64,000 bases of DNA from Tardiphaga sp. vice304 (GCF_007018905.1 NZ_CP041402.1:1538001-1602000), one strand, 5' to 3'. Shown: positions 8,033-17,505, counted from the first letter of the stretch. The notes: generated by a model not told the origin, from the letters alone. Numbers and translations: made by a program.

Positions 8033-9025
8033 ATGCCGAAATGGCAATATACCAAGGGCCTGCACGACATCGGCGGTAACAACTATGCCTACCTGCAGCC
8101 GGATGGCGGCTGGGGCTGGAGCAATGCGGGCCTGATCGTCGACGGGGAGCAGAACCTGCTCGTCGACACGCTGTTCGACCTGAAGCTTACGCAAGAGATG
8201 CTCGACACCATGCGCGACGCGGTGCCGGCGGCGAAATCGATTAAGTCGCTGGTCAACACTCACGCTAACGGCGACCATACGTTCGGCAATCAACTTGTCT
8301 CCGGCGCCGAAATTATCACGACCAAGGAGACTGCAGAAGAAATGCTCGAGCGGCCGCCAGAGGGGTTGAAGGAGATCAAGCGCAACCATCGGGCACTGGG
8401 CGAAGGCGCCGAATTTTTCTACGAGATGATGGGCAAGAATTTTGACTGGGACGATGTCGTCTATACCGCGCCGACGAAGACCTTCTCTGGTCAACTCGAT
8501 CTCAAAGTCGGTGACAAGGACGTGAAGCTTGTCTATGCGGGTCCGGCGCACACCAGCGGCGATACGCTTGTCTACGTGCCCAAGGACAAGACGGTGTTTG
8601 CAGGCGACCTCCTGTTTGTCGGCGGCCATCCGGTGATTTGGGCCGGCCCAGTTGGAAACTGGATTAAGGCCTGCGATCTGATCCTGAGCTGGGACGTCGA
8701 TATCGTCGTGCCGGGCCATGGTCCGGTCACCGACAAGTCCGGCGTGACTCGGTTCAAAAGCTATCTCGAATACATCAATGCGGAAGCGCGCAAGCGCTAT
8801 GATGCCGGCATGGACGCCTATACGGCGGCCACCGAAATCAAGATGGACCCGTATATGGACTGGATTGATAGCGAGCGGATCGTAATCAACGTGGCGTCGC
8901 TGTACAAGGAATATGGCAGCCCGGAAGAGATCGTCCCGTTGAACCTGTGGAAGGACATGTCGCGTTTCCACAAGGCAGGTTTGTGCAACTGCGCGCGCCA
9001 TACTGGCGTGTTCAAGGCGAGCTGA
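8033..9025 (+). CDS. MBL-fold metallo-hydrolase
   Basis: A 330-residue cytoplasmic hydrolase with the metallo-beta-lactamase fold. An AAGGAG ribosome site precedes the ATG. Metal motifs in order: NTHANGDHTFGN near residue 80, AGPAHTSGDTLVY near 168, VFAGDLLFVGGHP near 190 and IVVPGHGPV near 230. The first motif reads HANGDH where the family usually has HxHxDH, so one metal-ligand His is replaced by Asn; a subgroup with this variant may use one metal or a different metal. The C-terminal third is helical. It stops ten bases before the next enzyme gene, so the two probably act in one pathway. Substrate unknown (ester, lactone or thioester). Confidence 0.85.
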   Translation: MPKWQYTKGLHDIGGNNYAYLQPDGGWGWSNAGLIVDGEQNLLVDTLFDLKLTQEMLDTMRDAVPAAKSIKSLVNTHANGDHTFGNQLVSGAEIITTKETAEEMLERPPEGLKEIKRNHRALGEGAEFFYEMMGKNFDWDDVVYTAPTKTFSGQLDLKVGDKDVKLVYAGPAHTSGDTLVYVPKDKTVFAGDLLFVGGHPVIWAGPVGNWIKACDLILSWDVDIVVPGHGPVTDKSGVTRFKSYLEYINAEARKRYDAGMDAYTAATEIKMDPYMDWIDSERIVINVASLYKEYGSPEEIVPLNLWKDMSRFHKAGLCNCARHTGVFKAS

Positions 9026-9034
9026 GGTGCGATC

Positions 9035-9982
9035 ATGAAGCTCGTCACATTCCTGACCGCTGCGGGCCAACAGCATATCGGCGCGCTAGGCGTCGACGAG
9101 AGCACCATCGTCGACTTTACGGCCAGCAGCAACGCGGCGCACTTCCGCGACATGCTGGCGCTGATCGACGGCGGGCCGCAGGCGCTCGACGCCGCCCGCG
9201 CCATTCGGGAAGACGGCAATGCCGTGGTGATTTCCGTCGCCGGGCTGAAGTTGCTCGCGCCGGTGCCCGAACCGCGTCAGATGCGCGATTGCCTTTGCTT
9301 CGAGAAGCACTTGAAGCAGGCGATGGCATCAAAGCTGTTACGCAACGATCCGAACAAGCCGGTCCATCCCGACGACGTCAAGATACCGGACGTCTGGTAC
9401 AAGCAGCCGATCTATTACAAAGGCAATCGTTTCAGCGTCGTCGGCGACGGAGCCGATGTCGAATGGCCGAGCTACTCGAAGATCCTCGATTACGAGATGG
9501 AGTTTTGCATCTTCACGTCGAAGGGCGGCAAGAACATTGCCCGAGAAAATGCGCGCAGCCACATCTTCGGCTATTCGATCTTCAACGACATCAGCGCCCG
9601 TGATGCGCAGGCCGAGGAAATGCTCGGCATGCTCGGCCCCGCCAAGGGCAAGGATTTCGATACCGGCAACGTGATCGGTCCCTGGCTGGTCACCGCCGAC
9701 GAGATTCCGGATCCATACAATCTCACCATGACGGTGCGCATCAACGGCAAGGAACGCTCGCGCGGCAATAGCGGCGAGATGTACCACAAGTTCGAGGATA
9801 TTCTGGCCCATGTCTCAAAGGACGAGACCATTCGTGCCGGCGAGTTCTTTGGATCGGGAACGGTTGGCAACGGCTGCGCCCTCGAAATTGGCGGTTACGT
9901 CGAGCCGGGCGATGTCATCGAGCTGGAAGTCACTGGGCTCGGCGTGCTGCGCAACCGCATTCTGGGACCCAAGCAAAGCTGA
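9035..9982 (+). CDS. Fumarylacetoacetate hydrolase-family protein
   Basis: A 315-residue enzyme of the FAH superfamily, which cleaves or isomerises acylpyruvate-like intermediates late in aromatic-compound breakdown. A short N-terminal domain precedes the mixed-beta-roll catalytic domain: MRDCLCFEKHLKQA, KILDYEMEFCIF with the acidic metal ligands, FNDISARDAQAEE, GNVIGPWLVTADEI, RGNSGEMYHKFEDI and GSGTVGNGCALEIGGYVEPG. All major motifs are present. It lies ten bases after the MBL hydrolase and 53 bases before an uptake transporter, suggesting import of an organic acid followed by hydrolysis. Exact substrate unknown. Confidence 0.88.
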   Translation: MKLVTFLTAAGQQHIGALGVDESTIVDFTASSNAAHFRDMLALIDGGPQALDAARAIREDGNAVVISVAGLKLLAPVPEPRQMRDCLCFEKHLKQAMASKLLRNDPNKPVHPDDVKIPDVWYKQPIYYKGNRFSVVGDGADVEWPSYSKILDYEMEFCIFTSKGGKNIARENARSHIFGYSIFNDISARDAQAEEMLGMLGPAKGKDFDTGNVIGPWLVTADEIPDPYNLTMTVRINGKERSRGNSGEMYHKFEDILAHVSKDETIRAGEFFGSGTVGNGCALEIGGYVEPGDVIELEVTGLGVLRNRILGPKQS

Positions 9983-10035
9983 TCTGACCAGCCGCAAGAG
10001 CGGGCAGTGACCAACGTCCATGAGGGGAACATCCA

Positions 10036-10974
10036 ATGAGACTGAATCGTATGATTGCCATTCTGGGGGCGATTCCGATCGTGCTCGGCTTCGCTGCCGG
10101 ACACGCATCGGCGGCCACAAAGCTGAAATTCGGCTATTCGGCGGCATCGGCCTTCTCCAGCGCCTTTGTCGCCGCAGACCAGGGAATCTTCACGAAGCAT
10201 GGTCTCGATGTGGAGATGGTGCTGGTGCCGAACTCATCAACGACACCGGCCGCGCTGGTTTCCGACAGTTTGCAGATCGCTACGCCGACGGCTCCGGTGA
10301 CCCTGCAGGCGATCGAGAACGGGCTCGATCTGGTAATCCTGACGGGTGCGGGGATTACCGTAAAGGGCGCGACCGACGCGGCCGTGCTCGGCCGCGAGGG
10401 ATCCGATATCAAAGTCGCCAAGGATTTCGAAGGCAAGAAGGTCGGCACGCCCGGTCTCAACGGTTTTCTCCATGTGCTGTTTCGCGAATGGATGACGCGC
10501 AACGGCGCCGACTGGAAGAAGACGGTGTTCGTGGAATCGTCCTTTGCCCAGCTTGGCGACGTACTCAAGGGCGGGCAGGTCGATGGCATCCTTACCGCGG
10601 ACCCGTTCAAGACGCGGGTGCTGGAAGCCAAGCAGGGCTATGTCGTCTCCAATTACATTGGTGAGATCGGCGACGGCATCGCGTCAGGCTGGTTCGTGAG
10701 TTCGCGCAAGTGGGCCACGAGCAACAAGGAGGCCGCCGCAGCGTTCCAGAAGGCGATCAACGAGGCGACCGACCTCGGCAACAAGGATCCGGCGGTTCTG
10801 CGCAGGGCGATTGGCGTCTATACCAAACTGCCGGAGTCAGCGCTGGCGCAGGTCGTGTTGCCGGTTCTTGAGTCCAGCATGCCGGATTCCAAGGTCAACG
10901 ACTGGTCGAAAATGTGCGTGGCGCAGGGCTTGACCAAGCGGCCGTCCGATCCGGCCCGGATCGTCTGGAAATGA
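10036..10974 (+). CDS. ABC transporter substrate-binding protein, NMT1/SsuA-like
   Basis: Periplasmic receptor of 312 residues. The signal peptide ends at HASA-A (hydrophobic core AILGAIPIVLGFAAG). The mature protein begins TKLKFGYSAASAFSSAFVAA, has the NMT1-type pattern AADQGIFTKHGLDVEMV and QVDGILTADPF, and has a helical C-terminal lobe. AGGGGAA is the ribosome site. Its last codons overlap the ATPase gene (ATGA), so the four transporter genes form one operon. Relatives bind sulfonates, nitrate, aromatic acids or thiamine precursors; the neighbouring hydrolases favour an aromatic or cyclic acid here. Confidence 0.88.
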   Translation: MRLNRMIAILGAIPIVLGFAAGHASAATKLKFGYSAASAFSSAFVAADQGIFTKHGLDVEMVLVPNSSTTPAALVSDSLQIATPTAPVTLQAIENGLDLVILTGAGITVKGATDAAVLGREGSDIKVAKDFEGKKVGTPGLNGFLHVLFREWMTRNGADWKKTVFVESSFAQLGDVLKGGQVDGILTADPFKTRVLEAKQGYVVSNYIGEIGDGIASGWFVSSRKWATSNKEAAAAFQKAINEATDLGNKDPAVLRRAIGVYTKLPESALAQVVLPVLESSMPDSKVNDWSKMCVAQGLTKRPSDPARIVWK

Positions 10975-11795
10975 GCGCGGTTCACAAGATCGTGGACCCG
11001 CAAAGCAGAGCGGTCGGGGGTCCCCCGATCGTCACGCTTGAAAACGTCAGCTTTTCGGTGGCTTCGGGCGCCGGGCGGCTGTCGATCCTTGAAAATATCA
11101 GCTTGGAGATTGGGGCAGGAGAATTTCTCTCGATCATCGGCGGCTCAGGCTGCGGCAAGACTACGCTGCTGCGCCTGATCGGCGGCCTGAACTCGCCGAC
11201 AGCAGGCACCATCACCTTCAAGGGCGAGCGGATCACGAAGCCGTCGCGCAAGCGCGCCGTGGTGTTTCAGGATTACACCAAGGCGCTGCTGCCGTGGCGC
11301 ACGGTGGTCGGCAATATCGAACTCGCGCTCGACACCCAGAAGCCGCAGCCGGACGCGCGCAGCAAGGCGGCCGCCGTCGAACAGCTGCTGGCGCAGGTAG
11401 GCCTCACCGATGCCGCCGGCCGCTATCCGCGGCAGCTGTCCGGCGGCATGCAGCAACGCCTGCAGATCGCCCGTTGCTTGGCGATGGAGCCGGAACTGCT
11501 TTTGATGGACGAGCCGTTCGGCGCGCTCGATGCGATGACGCGGCAGACCCTGCAGGACGAAGTGGCGCGGATCGCGCAGGAGACAGGAATGACGGTGGTC
11601 TTCATCACCCACGACATCGAAGAGGCGATCTATCTCGGCAACCGGGTCTGCGCGATGGAAAGCCGTCCCGGACGAATTTCTGCTGTGCTGGACATTGACC
11701 TGAAATATCCACGCGATCAGCTCAAGACCCGCGAAGAGGGCAAATTCCTGGCCTATCGGCACGAACTCTTCGACTATTTGCCACGAGCACACTGA
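10971..11795 (+). CDS. ABC transporter ATP-binding protein, SsuB/TauB-like
   Basis: Cytoplasmic ATPase of 274 residues that powers uptake. Walker A is GGSGCGKTT, the Q-loop is VVFQDYTKALLPWRT, the signature is LSGGMQQRLQIARCLA, Walker B is LLLMDEPFGALD, and the switch His is in VFITHDIEEA. All catalytic residues are intact. The ATG at 10971 overlaps the receptor stop, and its own TGA overlaps the first permease start (TGATG). The length and the DEPFGALD form are typical of the nitrate/sulfonate/taurine group. Confidence 0.92.
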   Translation: MSAVHKIVDPQSRAVGGPPIVTLENVSFSVASGAGRLSILENISLEIGAGEFLSIIGGSGCGKTTLLRLIGGLNSPTAGTITFKGERITKPSRKRAVVFQDYTKALLPWRTVVGNIELALDTQKPQPDARSKAAAVEQLLAQVGLTDAAGRYPRQLSGGMQQRLQIARCLAMEPELLLMDEPFGALDAMTRQTLQDEVARIAQETGMTVVFITHDIEEAIYLGNRVCAMESRPGRISAVLDIDLKYPRDQLKTREEGKFLAYRHELFDYLPRAH

Positions 11796-12532
11796 TGCGC
11801 GGCCTGGCCCTGCCCATCTTGATGTTCGCGCTCTGGCAAGCCGTCGGCATGTCGGGCGTCGTGCAGTCCGACGCCATGTCCTATCCGAGCCAGATCGCCC
11901 GGGCCGGGCTGGGTGCAGTGATGGATGGCAGCATTCTCGTGGCCACGCAGCAGACGATTACCACCGCGCTGTCCGGCCTCGCCATCGGCGGCAGCCTCGG
12001 CGTTGCACTCGGCGCCTGGTTCGGTCTATCGCACCGTGCCGGACGGTTGGCGCAGACTTCGGTCGAAGTGTTGCGGCCGGTGCCTTCGGTGGCGCTGATC
12101 CCGCTGGCGATGCTCACTTTCGGCTATGGCTACGGCATGGGCATCTCGGTCGTGGCGTTTGCCTGCCTGTGGCCGACCTTGATCATCACGCAGTCCGCCG
12201 TGGCGCAGGTGCCGCGCGAACTTCTGGAAGTGGCCGACGGGCTGGAATTAAACTGGCTGCAACGGCTGATGCATATCGTGATGCCGAAGATCGTACCGAG
12301 TCTGTTTACAGCGGTTCGTCTGGCCGCCGGCGTTGCGCTGATCGTCGCTGTCACGGTAGAAATCACCGCCAATCCGCTCGGTCTGGGCTATGCGCTGGTG
12401 GTCGCGCAGGAGACGCTGCATCCGGACCGGATGTTTGCCTATTTGATCTGGGTAGGCCTGCTCGGCTGGTTGTTGAATGCCGGTCTGGTCACGATGCAGC
12501 GCCGTCTGTTCGTTCGGTGGGACACAGCATGA
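11795..12532 (+). CDS. ABC transporter permease, SsuC-like (first)
   Basis: Inner-membrane subunit of 245 residues with about six predicted hydrophobic segments. The BPD_transp_1 coupling region EVADGLELNWLQRLMHIVMP (the EAA-type loop) contacts the ATPase. It starts in overlap with the ATPase stop and ends in overlap with a second permease, so the transporter has a heterodimeric membrane pore, unlike the usual SsuABC homodimer. The N-terminus is short and starts almost directly with the first hydrophobic segment. Confidence 0.9.
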   Translation: MRGLALPILMFALWQAVGMSGVVQSDAMSYPSQIARAGLGAVMDGSILVATQQTITTALSGLAIGGSLGVALGAWFGLSHRAGRLAQTSVEVLRPVPSVALIPLAMLTFGYGYGMGISVVAFACLWPTLIITQSAVAQVPRELLEVADGLELNWLQRLMHIVMPKIVPSLFTAVRLAAGVALIVAVTVEITANPLGLGYALVVAQETLHPDRMFAYLIWVGLLGWLLNAGLVTMQRRLFVRWDTA

Positions 12533-13287
12533 TCAAGACCTCGCGCTTGCCCGATCCCGGCTCGATCCTCGTCCTGCTCTGCGTGATTGGCGTCTGGGAG
12601 TTGACCGCGCTGTCCGGGCTTCTGTCTCCGGTGTTCCTGCCGCCGGTTGAAAATGCGCTGGCTGCGCTGGCGGCACTCGCCAGCGACGGCACGTTGTGGA
12701 CTGCGATCATTGGCACCACCGGCCGGATGCTGGTCGGCTTCGCCTTTGCGACGTTGGTCGGCTGCAGCCTTGGCATCCTGATCGGTCTGTCGCCGCGCGC
12801 CCGCGCCTACATCGAGCCAAGCCTCGAATTCTTGCGGCCGCTGCCGGCGTCGGCCATCATTCCGGCCGCGATTCTGATGCTTGGGCTGACCAAGACCATG
12901 ATCATCGTCGTGATTGCCTTCGGTTCGCTCTGGCCGACCCTGCTGGCCACTGTTCAGGGTATCAAGTCGGTCGAGCCGCGCCTGTTCGAAATGGCGCGGA
13001 CGATGGAGCTGTCGAGGCGCGAGGTCATCCAGGCCATCGTGTTGCCCTCGGCGCTGCCCGACATCTTCGCGGGTGTGCGTCTTGGGCTCACGGTGTCGCT
13101 CATCCTTGCTGTGGTCACCGAGATGATGTCCGCCGAACCCGGCCTCGGCAGCATCATTCTCCAGGCGGCCCGTTCATTCAACAGTGCGGATCTGTTTGCC
13201 GGCGTGATCGTCCTGGGTGGTCTGGGGTTTGTCATCAACATGGTGATGGAAGAGGCGCAACGGCGGCTGATGGCTTGGCAGAATTAG
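12529..13287 (+). CDS. ABC transporter permease, SsuC-like (second)
   Basis: The second membrane subunit, 252 residues, paralogous to the first. Both share VLRPVPSVALIPLAMLTFG-type and FLRPLPASAIIPAAILMLG-type helices and the coupling loop (here EMARTMELSRREVIQAIVLP). The ATG at 12529 overlaps the first permease stop. Six hydrophobic segments are apparent. It completes the transporter operon; a gap of 113 bp separates it from the glutathione transferase. Confidence 0.9.
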   Translation: MIKTSRLPDPGSILVLLCVIGVWELTALSGLLSPVFLPPVENALAALAALASDGTLWTAIIGTTGRMLVGFAFATLVGCSLGILIGLSPRARAYIEPSLEFLRPLPASAIIPAAILMLGLTKTMIIVVIAFGSLWPTLLATVQGIKSVEPRLFEMARTMELSRREVIQAIVLPSALPDIFAGVRLGLTVSLILAVVTEMMSAEPGLGSIILQAARSFNSADLFAGVIVLGGLGFVINMVMEEAQRRLMAWQN

Positions 13288-13400
13288 GTACTGTCGGAGG
13301 ATCCGGCATTCGCCGCCAAAGAAGTTACGAAACGGCGTGCGGGCGGCGGACGAACGCGTTCGACCGTAGAAGCAAGCCCACAGAATTAAAGGAGAATGTC

Positions 13401-14129
13401 ATGCTGCATCTGTATCACGCGCTCATTTCAACGTGCAGCCAGAAGGTGCGGCTCGTACTTGCAGAAAAAGGGCTTGAATGGATTGGTACGGAGATCAATT
13501 TCGGCAGAGGAGACCACCTCTCTGCGGATTATCTGAAATTAAATCCCAACGGGGTTGTGCCGACGTTGTTACATGATGACCACCCAATTATCGAGAGTTC
13601 GGTCATCAACGAATATCTTGACGAAGCTTTCCCGGACAACAGCGTTCGACCGAAGAACCTCAGGAGGCTCGCCCACATGCGGGCCTGGCGGCAATATATT
13701 GATGAGGTACCGACGCCGTCGATACGTCCGATATCGTTCAATACTTTTTTCGTGCCGATCTGGTCCAAGATGACCGAAGAAGAGTTCTTGGCGTATACGG
13801 AGCGACTGCCCCTTCGAAAGCACTTCTATCGAAAAATGGGCCGCAAGGGATTCTCGCAGGAGGAGATGGAAGCTTCCATAGAGCGTCTAAACCAAACAAT
13901 TGATCGTATGGAGGTGGCGCTCGAAAACGGCCTTTGGATAGTCGGCGATCAGTATACTTTGGCTGATGTCAGCCTGACGCCGACGATAGTCAGGCTGGAG
14001 GATTGCGGACGCTCCGATCTCTGGGATCGCAGGCCCCGGGTTGCTGGATGGCTGGAGCGCATTAAAACCCGTCCGAATTTTGATGTCGCCTACGTGCCAG
14101 GATCACGCGATTTGGGGCCACATAACTGA
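13401..14129 (+). CDS. Glutathione S-transferase-family protein
   Basis: A 242-residue cytosolic protein. The N-terminal thioredoxin-like domain carries LYHALISTCSQKVRLVLAEK with the Ser/Cys pair typical of glutathione-activating sites, the cis-Pro loop GVVPTLLHDD, and ESSVINEYLDEAF, which binds the gamma-glutamyl group. The C-terminal helical domain has LADVSLTPTIVRLED, the N-capping motif of the fold. GGAG precedes the ATG at 13401. Relatives include beta-etherase-like and maleylacetoacetate isomerase-like enzymes. Next to a fumarylacetoacetase-family gene, an isomerase or ether-cleaving step is plausible but unproven. Confidence 0.87.
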   Translation: MLHLYHALISTCSQKVRLVLAEKGLEWIGTEINFGRGDHLSADYLKLNPNGVVPTLLHDDHPIIESSVINEYLDEAFPDNSVRPKNLRRLAHMRAWRQYIDEVPTPSIRPISFNTFFVPIWSKMTEEEFLAYTERLPLRKHFYRKMGRKGFSQEEMEASIERLNQTIDRMEVALENGLWIVGDQYTLADVSLTPTIVRLEDCGRSDLWDRRPRVAGWLERIKTRPNFDVAYVPGSRDLGPHN

Positions 14130-14149
14130 CCTCCAGCATGTGGTCGTTG

Positions 14150-14330
14150 GCGATGGAGTAGCAGCTATGATAAGGTGAGCATCCTGCGTCGAAGAACAAC
14201 GGTGGGCTGTCGAGACTCGATGCCGCCAGTGCCTGTTCCAGCGTCGCCGTGACATCCGAAGCGCTTATAGTGTGCCCTAGTCGTCACGCCACAATGTGGC
14301 GGGAGAAGTCATCCAACTTGTCTTTAGTAA
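14150..14330 (-). pseudogene. IS3-family orfB relic
   Basis: Translating the reverse strand gives DDFSRHIVA, a stop, then RLGHTISASDVTATLEQALA, clearly the middle of an orfB like that at 18917 (LDDFSRYIVAWRLGPTMCAS). It holds at least one stop codon and lacks both ends. From 14331 to 14483 I see only a 50-bp repeat (listed separately) and an unassigned segment before the next IS. Confidence 0.7.
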
Positions 14331-14380
14331 GGCAATTTGAGACTGATCAGTCATTTCGAGAAGAGAGGCTCTGGCTCATC
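14331..14380. repeat. 50-bp IS-end repeat, left member
   Basis: It begins GGCAATTTGAGACTGATCAG and ends CTGGCTCATC. It matches 18789-18838 except for a few bases in the middle. It probably represents the end of an IS3-type element, since the right member borders the orfB at 18917. Confidence 0.6.
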
Positions 14381-14513
14381 GCCGGCGCCTTGCCTTCGAC
14401 CCGAAGACCCCGGAAGCGCCAACCTCGAGCTGCGCCTTCCAGGTTGTGATCTAGGGCGTGGACTCATTAGCAAGCAGCCTGTTTGAGCTGCACCCGGTTC
14501 TGTTGACACCGGC

Positions 14514-14789
14514 TTAGACTAATCCCGCTCTTTGCTCGAACTCCATAGGGCTCAGATATCCGATGGTCGAGTGACGCCGCTTCGGATTATAGAAGCGTTC
14601 GATGTAGTCGAACACATCTGCCTTGGCTTCGTTCCTTGTTCGGTAGATCTTGCGCGCGGTTCGCTCCGTCTTCAACGACGAGAAGAAGCTCTCCATCGCC
14701 GCGTTGTCCCAGACATTTCCAGACCGGCTCATTGAACAGACGACGCCGTGGTCGGCCATCAATCGCTGGAACTGCTCGCTGGTGTATTG
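14514..14789 (-). pseudogene. IS3-family orfB, C-terminal part (interrupted by IS30)
   Basis: It encodes the last 91 residues of the transposase, from QYTSEQFQRLMADHG to EFEQRAGLV, including the catalytic Glu region NAAMESFFSSLKTE. Joined to 17840-18430 it gives an uninterrupted 288-residue orfB, because IS30 duplicated only TTG. Separated, the fragment lacks both Asp residues and is inactive. Confidence 0.87.
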
Positions 14790-14833
14790 GGCGGATTCAA
14801 CTGGTCGTCGCAACACCCGTCGGAGGAGTTGTG

Positions 14834-15960
14834 ATGAGCATTAAGAGACGGCGTTCCCATCGATCTGGTAGAGCTCCATTGCGGTCGCCAGGCCGCCCTC
14901 CGGTAGCGAGCCGGAGCGCGCGTAGCCGGTTTTGGGCGCTAATCGCGGACGGTATAAGCAGCGAGTGTGCTGCGATCGCGGCAGGTGCGTCGCAGCCTTT
15001 GGGACCAAGATGGTTTCGGGAGGCGGGCGGTATGCCACCAGCGATATTCAGATCTTCGGCGAAGCCACTCTCTGGGCGCTATCTGTCGTTGGCCGAACGC
15101 GAGGAGATTGCGCTGCTTCGCGTCCAGCACTTTGGGCTGCGTGAGATCGGACGTCGGCTCGGCCGGTCCGCCTCGACGATATCCCGCGAGATCCGGCGCA
15201 ACGCAGCGACACGTAGTGGCGGGCTTGAGTATCGCGCGACGACCGCCCAGTGGCATGCTGAGCGTTCGGCCCGCCGCCCGAAGGTGGCGAAGCTTGTCGC
15301 GAACACGCCTTTGCGCTCCTATGTGGAAGAGAAGCTAACCGGTGTTGTGGCTTCTTCGAGCGGTGTTTCTATTCCCGGGCCGATCGTGCCCTGGAAGGGG
15401 CGCCGACACGGCAAGAGGCAGGATCGACGATGGGCACGGGCATGGAGCCCGGAGCAGATCGCCAGGCGGCTGCAGATCGACTTCCCGGACGACGAGACCA
15501 TGCGGATTAGCCACGAAGCCATCTACCAGGCGCTATTTATTCAGGGGCGCGGTGCACTTCGGCGCGAGTTGACGGCCTGCTTGCGAACCGGGCGAACATT
15601 GCGGACGCCAAGGGCACGATCGCGTGGACGAGGAAAGGCGTTCATCTCACCAGAGGTCATGATTAGCCAGCGCCCTGCAGAAGTCACGGATCGTGCGGTG
15701 CCCGGGCATTGGGAAGGTGATCTTATCCTTGGATTAGGGAGTTCGGCGATCGGCACGCTTGTTGAACGCACGACGCGGTTCACCATGCTGCTGCACCTTC
15801 CGCGTTTGCCGGGGCACGGTTGTTCGCCACGGGTGAAGAACGGGCCGGCTCTCGCAGGTCATGGCGCGGAGGCTGTTCGTGATGCCATCGCGCGTACAAT
15901 TGTCACTTTGCCCGAGCAACTCCGTCGCTCCCTGACTTGGGATCAGGGAGCCGAGATGGC
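14834..15960 (+). pseudogene. IS30-family transposase, N-terminal part
   Basis: It starts at an ATG shortly inside the left end. The helix-turn-helix IGRRLGRSASTISREI is near residue 110 and WSPEQIARRLQIDFPDD follows. The catalytic core begins at HWEGDLILGLG, with the second Asp in TWDQGAEMA, directly before the insertion. The gene is therefore broken between the second Asp and the Glu of the DDE triad. The tail is at 17546-17829, and the joined length is 468 residues. Confidence 0.88.
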
Positions 15961-16030
15961 CCTCCGTGCCAATGACCATGAGACATCTGAGTCCGAAGAG
16001 TTTAGCCTCGGGGCGTAGGACAGAGATCAC

Positions 16031-16492
16031 ATGGTTATGCCGAATAGAGATGTGAAGTTGGGTGCGGCCGCGGGGGCTGGTGCGGCGGAAGGCCGGAGGC
16101 CGGCCGCCGTGCCAGCCCCCGCGGCGACGACGCCTGAACTGTCTGATCGCCCGCGGCGTCGAACCTTCACCCTGCAGGACAAGCTGCGAGTTCTGGCGGA
16201 GATCGACCGCGCCCCCGCGGGCGGCACCGGCGCGATCCTGCGCCGAGAGGGCCTGTACTCGTCGACCCTGAGCGAATGGCGCCGACTGAGGGACGCTGGC
16301 ATGCTCGGCGGACAGCATCCGGTCAAACGTGGACCCAAGCCCGCGATACGCAACCCGATGGCACAGGAACTGGCGCAGACCCAGCGAGAGAATGCGCGGC
16401 TGTTACGCAAGCTCGAGCACGCCGAAGCCATCATCGCGATCCAAAAAAAAGTGGCGGCCTTGCTGGCGACAGCAGACAGCGACGACGCATGA
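16031..16492 (+). CDS. IS3-family transposase OrfA-like protein (copy 2)
   Basis: The second copy of the 153-residue helix-turn-helix and coiled-coil protein encoded at 4540; the translated sequences are the same. DNA binding is by KLRVLAEIDRA and SSTLSEWRRLRD, followed by the heptad-like C-terminus. Both copies are intact, so either can supply transposase for both elements. Its stop overlaps the OrfB start by four bases. Confidence 0.85.
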   Translation: MVMPNRDVKLGAAAGAGAAEGRRPAAVPAPAATTPELSDRPRRRTFTLQDKLRVLAEIDRAPAGGTGAILRREGLYSSTLSEWRRLRDAGMLGGQHPVKRGPKPAIRNPMAQELAQTQRENARLLRKLEHAEAIIAIQKKVAALLATADSDDA

Positions 16493-17505
16493 TGGTCGAC
16501 GCAATTGTCGCCCTGGCGGTAACGCCTCGTCTCACCGCCGGCGCGTGCTGGGCTCTGAACGTGTCGCGTGCCAGCGTCTATCGTCGGCGCGCGCATTTGG
16601 CGAGGCCGCCGACGTTACGTCAGCCGAGACCAAAGCCGCCACGCGAGTTGGCCGCCATCGAACGCCAGAACGTGCTGGATTTGCTGCGCGCCCCACGCTT
16701 TGCCAATCAGGCTCCCGCCGAGATCTACGCCGGCCTGCTCGACGAAGGCATTTACCACTGCTCGATCCGGACCATGTACCGCATCCTGGTTCAAAGCCAG
16801 GAAGTCCGCGAACGTCGTAACCAGCTGCGGCATCCGATCTACAAAAAGCCCGAGCTGTTGGCGCAAGCGCCCAACGAGGTCTGGTCCTGGGACATCACCA
16901 AGCTGATGGGACCAGCCAAGTGGTCCTACTTCTATCTCTACGTCATCATCGACATTTTCAGCCGGCGTATTGTCGGCTGGTGTGTCGCCGATCGGGAAAG
17001 CGCCACGCTATTCGCGGCGTTGTTCAAGGACGCCATCACCAAACATTCGGTACCCATCGGTCAACTCACCTTGCATGCCGACCGTGGTGGCCCGATGCGA
17101 GCCAAGACTACCGCGCTGCTGCTCGCAGATCTCGGCGTCACCAAGTCTCACAGTCGGCCGCACACCTCCAACGATAATCCGTTCTCGGAGAGCCACTTCA
17201 AAACCATGAAATACCAGCCGCAGTTTCCGCAACGTTTCGGCTGCATCCAGGACGCCAAGGCGTTCTGCCGCGGCTTCTTCGACTGGTACAATCAGGTCCA
17301 TCACCATGCCGGAATAGGCCTGATGACGCCCGACCAAGTGCACTTCGGTCAGGCCGACCAGGTCCATGCTGCCCGCCAAATCACGCTCAACGGTGCCTTC
17401 AGCAGAAACCCCGAACGTTTCGTCAGAAAGCAGCCTGAACCGCCTGCAAAGCCGATCGCGACCTGGATCAATCCGCCCGCGGACCGACATCCAATTCAAG
17501 CCTAA
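16489..17505 (+). CDS. IS3-family transposase OrfB, rve integrase domain (copy 2)
   Basis: An intact 338-residue DDE recombinase matching that at 4998: Asp in WSWDITKL, Asp in LHADRGGP, Glu in NPFSESHF. Of the two copies, this one has the ordinary insertion signature (TGGC repeat), so it shows that the enzyme was active in this genome after IS30 had arrived. Confidence 0.9.
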   Translation: MMVDAIVALAVTPRLTAGACWALNVSRASVYRRRAHLARPPTLRQPRPKPPRELAAIERQNVLDLLRAPRFANQAPAEIYAGLLDEGIYHCSIRTMYRILVQSQEVRERRNQLRHPIYKKPELLAQAPNEVWSWDITKLMGPAKWSYFYLYVIIDIFSRRIVGWCVADRESATLFAALFKDAITKHSVPIGQLTLHADRGGPMRAKTTALLLADLGVTKSHSRPHTSNDNPFSESHFKTMKYQPQFPQRFGCIQDAKAFCRGFFDWYNQVHHHAGIGLMTPDQVHFGQADQVHAARQITLNGAFSRNPERFVRKQPEPPAKPIATWINPPADRHPIQA

